DNA of 64,000 nt from Pseudomonadota bacterium (GTDB lineage Bacteria > Desulfobacterota > Desulfovibrionia > Desulfovibrionales > Desulfovibrionaceae): NCBI GenBank assembly GCA_018816865.1, contig JAHIUW010000017.1, positions 62,001-126,000 on the forward strand, in the 5' to 3' direction. The notes beneath the pieces were generated by a model. That model saw nothing but the letters and a program-made list of their open reading frames with translations, ran no database searches and was not told where the DNA came from. Below are positions 60,107-64,000 of the stretch, in pieces. Every line of letters begins with the position of its first letter. Position 1 is the stretch's first letter. Both the position numbers and the translations under genes were made by a program.

Positions 60107-61837
60107 TCAGACCTCGCGCCCTTGGCCCAGCATCCTGCCCAAGGCCTCGGCGTACTGGCTGCGTAGGGCCTCCAGGGCCTGAGCCGTAACCGCGCCCCCC
60201 GGCGTGACCACCTCCGAAAACCGCTTGGGCAGGCTCACGGTGGCCGGGTCAACCCCCGTGGCGAACTTCAGCCGCCAACGGCGACGACGTACATCTTCAG
60301 CAAGGGCATCCAGGCGTGACGCAGCGAGCCCATGCCCCACGCTGTCCAGGCACCTGGCCAGGACCTCGCCGCTGTAGATGTGCCGCCCGAACAGGCAGCC
60401 CACCATGCAGTTGACCATGACCCTGCGGTGCTCATCGCGCAGCAGGAAGCGCACGGCGTCCTCGGGCGGGCCACCGCATTCCAGGTCGTAGGAGTAACAG
60501 GCATTATCCAGGTGGGAGTGTCTGAAGTTCATGGCCTGGGCAGCAAAAAAAGTGGGGCCGCTGGCATATCCGGCCATTTCCTGGCCCAAAACACAGCCAA
60601 AGTCCGCCCCACCATAGACACGCACGGCGTTCCTGACCCCCTGGGCAAGTTCCTTCCAGAACGGCGTCTCTCCCTGTCCCAGAAGGCGCAGCCCATGGGT
60701 CAAGGCCTCGACATCCCCGAATCTGAGCTCCAGCCCGGTCAATTCCGGAGCAATGAGCCCTCGTTCGCTGGCCTCGCAGGCCCAGGCCAAACAGCCTCCG
60801 GCGGACATCACGTCCATGCCTTGACGTTCCACCTCGGCCAACAGTCTGAACACCTCGCGCGGTTCGGACAAAGCCAACATGCTCCCGCAACAGGCCATGT
60901 GCTCAAAATCAAAGCCCACGACACCGTCTTCTTCGGGCATCACCGCCAGCCGAATGCAGCCCACGGGACAACCCGTGCATGCGGCGCGACGCACAGGAAC
61001 AGTTGCGGGGATACGCTCGCCGGACAGGGACTCGATGCCCTCGCGGCTGGTGGCCTGCAGATTGCGCCAGGGCAGCGAGCCCAGGGCATTCAGGGAAGAG
61101 ATGATCTGCGAGGTGCCCACGCCCCGATATTTCTCCATGGACGGCGACTTGGCTGCCAGATCGTGCATGGTCCGGCGCAGGACCTTGTAGTCCGGGCCAA
61201 ACCCCTCGGGCCGCAACCCGTCCCCGACCACGGCCAGGGCCTTGATGTTCTTGGAGGCCAGCACGGTTCCGGCACCCAGACGGCCAAAATGGCGGTGGCG
61301 ATCCACCGTGATGCAGCTGAAGGTGCAGCCATTCTCGGCAGCCGGTCCGATGCAAGCCACCGAGGTTCGCCCGGGACGGGCGGAGAGCATCGTCAACACC
61401 CTGGCGTGCACGGTGGCCGGGTCCTGCCCTGCAAGCCCGGCTCCTTCGCGGACCTCAGCACCGGCGCTGTCCACTCCCAGCCAGGACATCCGCGGAGCCC
61501 GACCGCTGATGACCAGGGCATCGATCCCGGCCTGCTTCATGGCCCAGGGCAACCGCCCCCCGGCATGGGATTCGGCGTACTGCCCGATATGCGGGGACAC
61601 GAATCCGCAAACCACCTTGCTCATCATGGGAAACAACCCCGTCAGGGGGCCGATGGCAAAGATCAACGGCTGGCACGGGGAAAGGGCAGGCTCTTCAGGG
61701 TGGCCATAGCGTTCGTACAACGAGGCGGCCAGCCCGGAACCACCCAGACAGTCGGCGCTGCTGCCATGGTTGACCACCCTCGTGCCGCCTGTATCCAGGC
61801 TCACGAGCAGAATGCGGAACGGGGGGTTGGGTTGCAT
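60107..61837 (-). CDS. tungsten aldehyde ferredoxin oxidoreductase
   Basis: A 576-residue AOR-family protein. The N-terminal part has GGSGLAASLYERYG and FVSPHIGQYAESHAGGRLPWAMKQAG, the pterin-binding signature. The [4Fe-4S] ligands are CTGCPVGC and a distant C in NCMVGCLFG. These enzymes oxidise aldehydes to acids with ferredoxin, using a tungsten bis-pterin. The length is slightly below the usual 600-620. No MoaD-like or ferredoxin gene is adjacent. Its ribosome binding site is weak. Confidence 0.9.
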   Translation of the reverse strand: MQPNPPFRILLVSLDTGGTRVVNHGSSADCLGGSGLAASLYERYGHPEEPALSPCQPLIFAIGPLTGLFPMMSKVVCGFVSPHIGQYAESHAGGRLPWAMKQAGIDALVISGRAPRMSWLGVDSAGAEVREGAGLAGQDPATVHARVLTMLSARPGRTSVACIGPAAENGCTFSCITVDRHRHFGRLGAGTVLASKNIKALAVVGDGLRPEGFGPDYKVLRRTMHDLAAKSPSMEKYRGVGTSQIISSLNALGSLPWRNLQATSREGIESLSGERIPATVPVRRAACTGCPVGCIRLAVMPEEDGVVGFDFEHMACCGSMLALSEPREVFRLLAEVERQGMDVMSAGGCLAWACEASERGLIAPELTGLELRFGDVEALTHGLRLLGQGETPFWKELAQGVRNAVRVYGGADFGCVLGQEMAGYASGPTFFAAQAMNFRHSHLDNACYSYDLECGGPPEDAVRFLLRDEHRRVMVNCMVGCLFGRHIYSGEVLARCLDSVGHGLAASRLDALAEDVRRRRWRLKFATGVDPATVSLPKRFSEVVTPGGAVTAQALEALRSQYAEALGRMLGQGREV

Positions 61838-61925
61838 GGGAGTCGGTATCCGGGGTTCTCGTGGAAAACATCACTGCGGGGGCAATTCCCGTTGGAACCC
61901 TCTTTGGAACAGATGCCGTCAACTG

Positions 61926-62807
61926 TCAACGGCGGGCAGCAGGGGCTCTGGCTCCAGCCTCGCGAATGGCTTTCTCGACGTTGAGCCGGGATGCAGTGGG
62001 GGCGCGGCGAGCATCGGCCATATTCTTCATATCGATATAGCGGTTATGCATCTGGATGCCGCGGTGCACCAACGCCGCGGAAAGCAGGCCCATGGGGGCC
62101 AGAATATACAGCACCCAGTACTCCTCGAACAGCACACCCATCCAACCGGCCCCGCCCAGGAGCATCAACAGCACTCCCACCCCAAGGCGGCCGAAATAGA
62201 CATGACCTAGGCCGGGCAGCAGCAGGGACAGCAGAAAGGCCACCTCGGGATTCTTGGTCTTGTTCAAGATCCGATTGGTCCGCGCGGCCATGCGGGCCAG
62301 GTACTCCCGAGTGATGGGGTCCATGGGCCTGTGCAGGGCGTTGGTCGGGTCGGCGGCCTTTTCCTCCTTGTCGAGCTTGGTCCCCCCATCCAGGCCAATG
62401 CGTTCTCCACCCTTGTTATCCCAGGGGACCTTGCCGCTGATGACGACTCGACCGGCCTCCTTGGGCCCAAGCGAAGGCGGCGGCGAAGACAGGAGGTGCG
62501 GCATGGAGGCCAGGACATCGGGGGGGGAATCATCCCGCTCAAGCTTCAGCCCCTCGGCAGCGAGCGGCTCGGGGATGACAACCACGGTTTCGTCGTATTC
62601 CACGGGTTGGCTGTGAACAACCATGTCACCCAGTCCCGAACCCTTCAGCCGCACCGCAGGCGCGACACGCTTGACGGCCAGATCCTCGGCTTCGCGGCGT
62701 TTGAGCAGGTCACGCACTTCCCTGCCAAACTGCTCCTCGGACAGGAAGCCTTCATCCCTCAATTGTTCCAGATGCCGCACCGCATCCGATACCGACTTGT
62801 CGCTCAT
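61926..62807 (-). CDS. membrane protein with TM2-like C-terminus
   Basis: A protein of 293 residues. It starts MSDKSVSDAVRHLEQLRDEGFLSEEQFGREVRDLLKRRE, similar to a SHOCT short helical domain but at the N-terminus. A long polar linker follows, then three hydrophobic segments from about 205 (VAFLLSLLLPGLGHVYFGRLGVGVLLMLLGG), which resemble a TM2 domain. The last 45 residues are basic. AGGGTGGGG precedes the ATG at 62807; the longer frame to 63116 is not supported. It lies 88 bases upstream of the AOR gene on the same strand. The function is unknown. Confidence 0.68.
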   Translation of the reverse strand: MSDKSVSDAVRHLEQLRDEGFLSEEQFGREVRDLLKRREAEDLAVKRVAPAVRLKGSGLGDMVVHSQPVEYDETVVVIPEPLAAEGLKLERDDSPPDVLASMPHLLSSPPPSLGPKEAGRVVISGKVPWDNKGGERIGLDGGTKLDKEEKAADPTNALHRPMDPITREYLARMAARTNRILNKTKNPEVAFLLSLLLPGLGHVYFGRLGVGVLLMLLGGAGWMGVLFEEYWVLYILAPMGLLSAALVHRGIQMHNRYIDMKNMADARRAPTASRLNVEKAIREAGARAPAARR

Positions 62808-62985
62808 GCCCCACCCTGCTGGTTCTCGATTGTGCCCTCTTCGACGGCATCCGACTATGCACCAAAGCCCAAGCCACAGGCAAGCGACATCGCAGCACGC
62901 GGCTTGCCAAGCCTTCCTCGCATTGCTAACCTCGCAGAGTGGTGGATTATCCCACAAACCCCGCTGCTTGGAACCCGGAGGGACA

Positions 62986-63396
62986 ATGGCCTTTGTGCAA
63001 TGGAACGACCGAATGTCCGTGGGTGTCGAGACCATCGACCGCCAGCATGAACAACTCCTCGAACTGATGAACCGCCTGCATGAGGCCTGTTCCGACGAGG
63101 CATGCAACCCCGCCACAATCCAAGAGGCTGCGGATCTGTTCAGCGAGTATACCCGACATCATTTCGCCACCGAGGAACAGTTCATGGACAGCACCAGCTA
63201 CCCCGAATTCGAGGAGCACATGGAACAGCACATGGAGTGCAGCATGCGGGCCCTGGACTTCTACGGGGACTACCTGGCAGGCGGCAACGAGGTAGGTCGT
63301 GACATGCTGGACTTCCTCAAAACATGGCTTGTGGAGCATATCCTGGGGACGGACCGCAAACTCGGCCTGCATCTTCGCAACCTGAGCCTGAAGTAG
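62986..63396 (+). CDS. bacteriohemerythrin
   Basis: A 136-residue single-domain hemerythrin. All seven iron ligands can be placed: H21, H59, E63, H78, H82, H118 and D123, with the closing motif HILGTD. It binds oxygen at a di-iron site and in anaerobes is thought to sense or deliver oxygen. CGGAGGG lies five bases before the ATG. The stop is nine bases before the following membrane protein, so the two are probably co-transcribed. Confidence 0.93.
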   Translation: MAFVQWNDRMSVGVETIDRQHEQLLELMNRLHEACSDEACNPATIQEAADLFSEYTRHHFATEEQFMDSTSYPEFEEHMEQHMECSMRALDFYGDYLAGGNEVGRDMLDFLKTWLVEHILGTDRKLGLHLRNLSLK

Positions 63397-63405
63397 GACC
63401 GCCCA

Positions 63406-64000
63406 ATGCGCTTGATCTATCAATTCCTTGAATCCGGGGCCAACGTCTTCGACTGGCTGCACTGCAAATGGGAGCGGGAGTCCACCCACAAGGCCGTGGT
63501 CACCCTGCTGGCCCTGTCCTTCATCATCACGCTGCTCGCCGTGGAGTTCGACAAGTTCGGCCTGCTGCCCGCCTATCTCTCCAAAATCGTGCCCGACAAC
63601 CCGTTCTACGCCATCAACGTGGCCTTCACCCTGGTGCTGGTGGTGGAGGTCATGAGCATGATCTTCATCCTGCCCAAATCATTTTCCAGATCCATGGGCA
63701 AACAGTTCGAGATCCTTGCGCTGATCCTGCTGCGAAGCTCCTTCAAGGAGCTGGTCAACCTTCATGGCTACCTGACCTTCCCCGACGACTTCGCCATCCT
63801 GACCCGCATCCTGTGCGATGGCTTCGGGGCGCTGATCGTCTTCCTGCTGCTGGGCTATTATTTGCGGCTGCAAATCCACCGCGACCACGCCAGGGATGGA
63901 GCCGCCCTGTATGCCTTCGTCATCACCAAGAAGGTCCTGGCACTGCTCCTGCTGGCCATCTTCGTCAGCCTGGGTGCCTTCAACGCCTGGCAGCTGGTCA
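63406..64000 (+). CDS. multi-span membrane protein, truncated at window edge
   Basis: An open frame from the ATG at 63406 to the end of the window, at least 198 residues with no stop. It begins MRLIYQFLESGANVFDW and has about five hydrophobic segments (VVTLLALSFIITLLAV, AFTLVLVVEVMSMIFIL, FGALIVFLLLGYY, KKVLALLLLAIFVSLGAF and one more). The layout suggests a channel or sensor, but no family signature is visible. A TAGGA site precedes it. It is probably co-expressed with bacteriohemerythrin and so may relate to oxygen (inference). Confidence 0.7.
   Translation, partial: MRLIYQFLESGANVFDWLHCKWERESTHKAVVTLLALSFIITLLAVEFDKFGLLPAYLSKIVPDNPFYAINVAFTLVLVVEVMSMIFILPKSFSRSMGKQFEILALILLRSSFKELVNLHGYLTFPDDFAILTRILCDGFGALIVFLLLGYYLRLQIHRDHARDGAALYAFVITKKVLALLLLAIFVSLGAFNAWQLV

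Overview
The window most resembles the chromosome of a sulfate-reducing Desulfovibrio-type bacterium (Desulfovibrionales). It is GC-rich. It encodes a tetraheme class III cytochrome c, a c553-like cytochrome, a heme-copper oxidase with a diheme CuA subunit and no heme A synthase, a tungsten aldehyde ferredoxin oxidoreductase, a bacteriohemerythrin and many membrane sensors. No species is assigned. I saw no tRNA, rRNA, CRISPR array or transposase.

Layout. 1-8.98 kb: two small Cys-rich proteins, a large diguanylate cyclase, a PDE-like HD protein, a Cache histidine kinase and an exported thioredoxin/SPOR-like pair. 9.1-18.7 kb: a TPR protein, small conserved-looking genes, a methyltransferase, FlgM, RNase J coupled to PlsC, a rhodanese, an EF-G paralogue and an adenosine-specific kinase. 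18.7-26.4 kb: the most unusual block. A protein that joins an ECF sigma factor to a NasS/NrtA-like ligand-binding domain precedes an FNT channel, a 44-residue membrane peptide, a cytoplasmic molybdopterin oxidoreductase with its four-cluster Fe-S subunit, and an FmdE/molybdopterin-binding fusion. 26.7-27.3 kb: a frameshifted DUF2318 gene joined to the tail of an ABC ATPase, which looks like a deletion scar. 27.5-33.9 kb (minus strand): cytochrome c, SCO, coxA, coxC, coxD, coxB, ctaB and a membrane protein. 34-38.3 kb: tetraheme cytochrome, pspABC, divergent pspF and an overlapping LpxR-like gene. 38.4-47.5 kb: an exported protein, a chemoreceptor, an Lrp regulator with proline dehydrogenase/P5C dehydrogenase, and an FG-GAP lipoprotein. 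48.3-53.6 kb: an RsbW-like/GNAT fusion, a CoA-disulfide reductase with rhodanese domain, a tandem universal stress protein and a GNAT protein. 53.8-64 kb: two coupled c-di-GMP enzymes, a TPR protein, tungsten AOR, a TM2-like protein, bacteriohemerythrin and a truncated membrane protein.

How it fits together. The 19-26 kb block reads as a self-contained unit: a ligand-sensing sigma factor (inferred), an anion channel, a molybdoenzyme complex and a cofactor factor. Its substrate cannot be deduced from sequence. The cox operon, hemerythrin, Psp system and persulfide-reductase-like enzyme fit an anaerobe that handles oxygen and envelope stress. Long GC-rich perfect hairpins close several gene pairs. 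Four large sensory proteins share periplasmic-type ligand domains (SBP_bac_3 or tandem Cache), so small-molecule sensing is a theme of the region.
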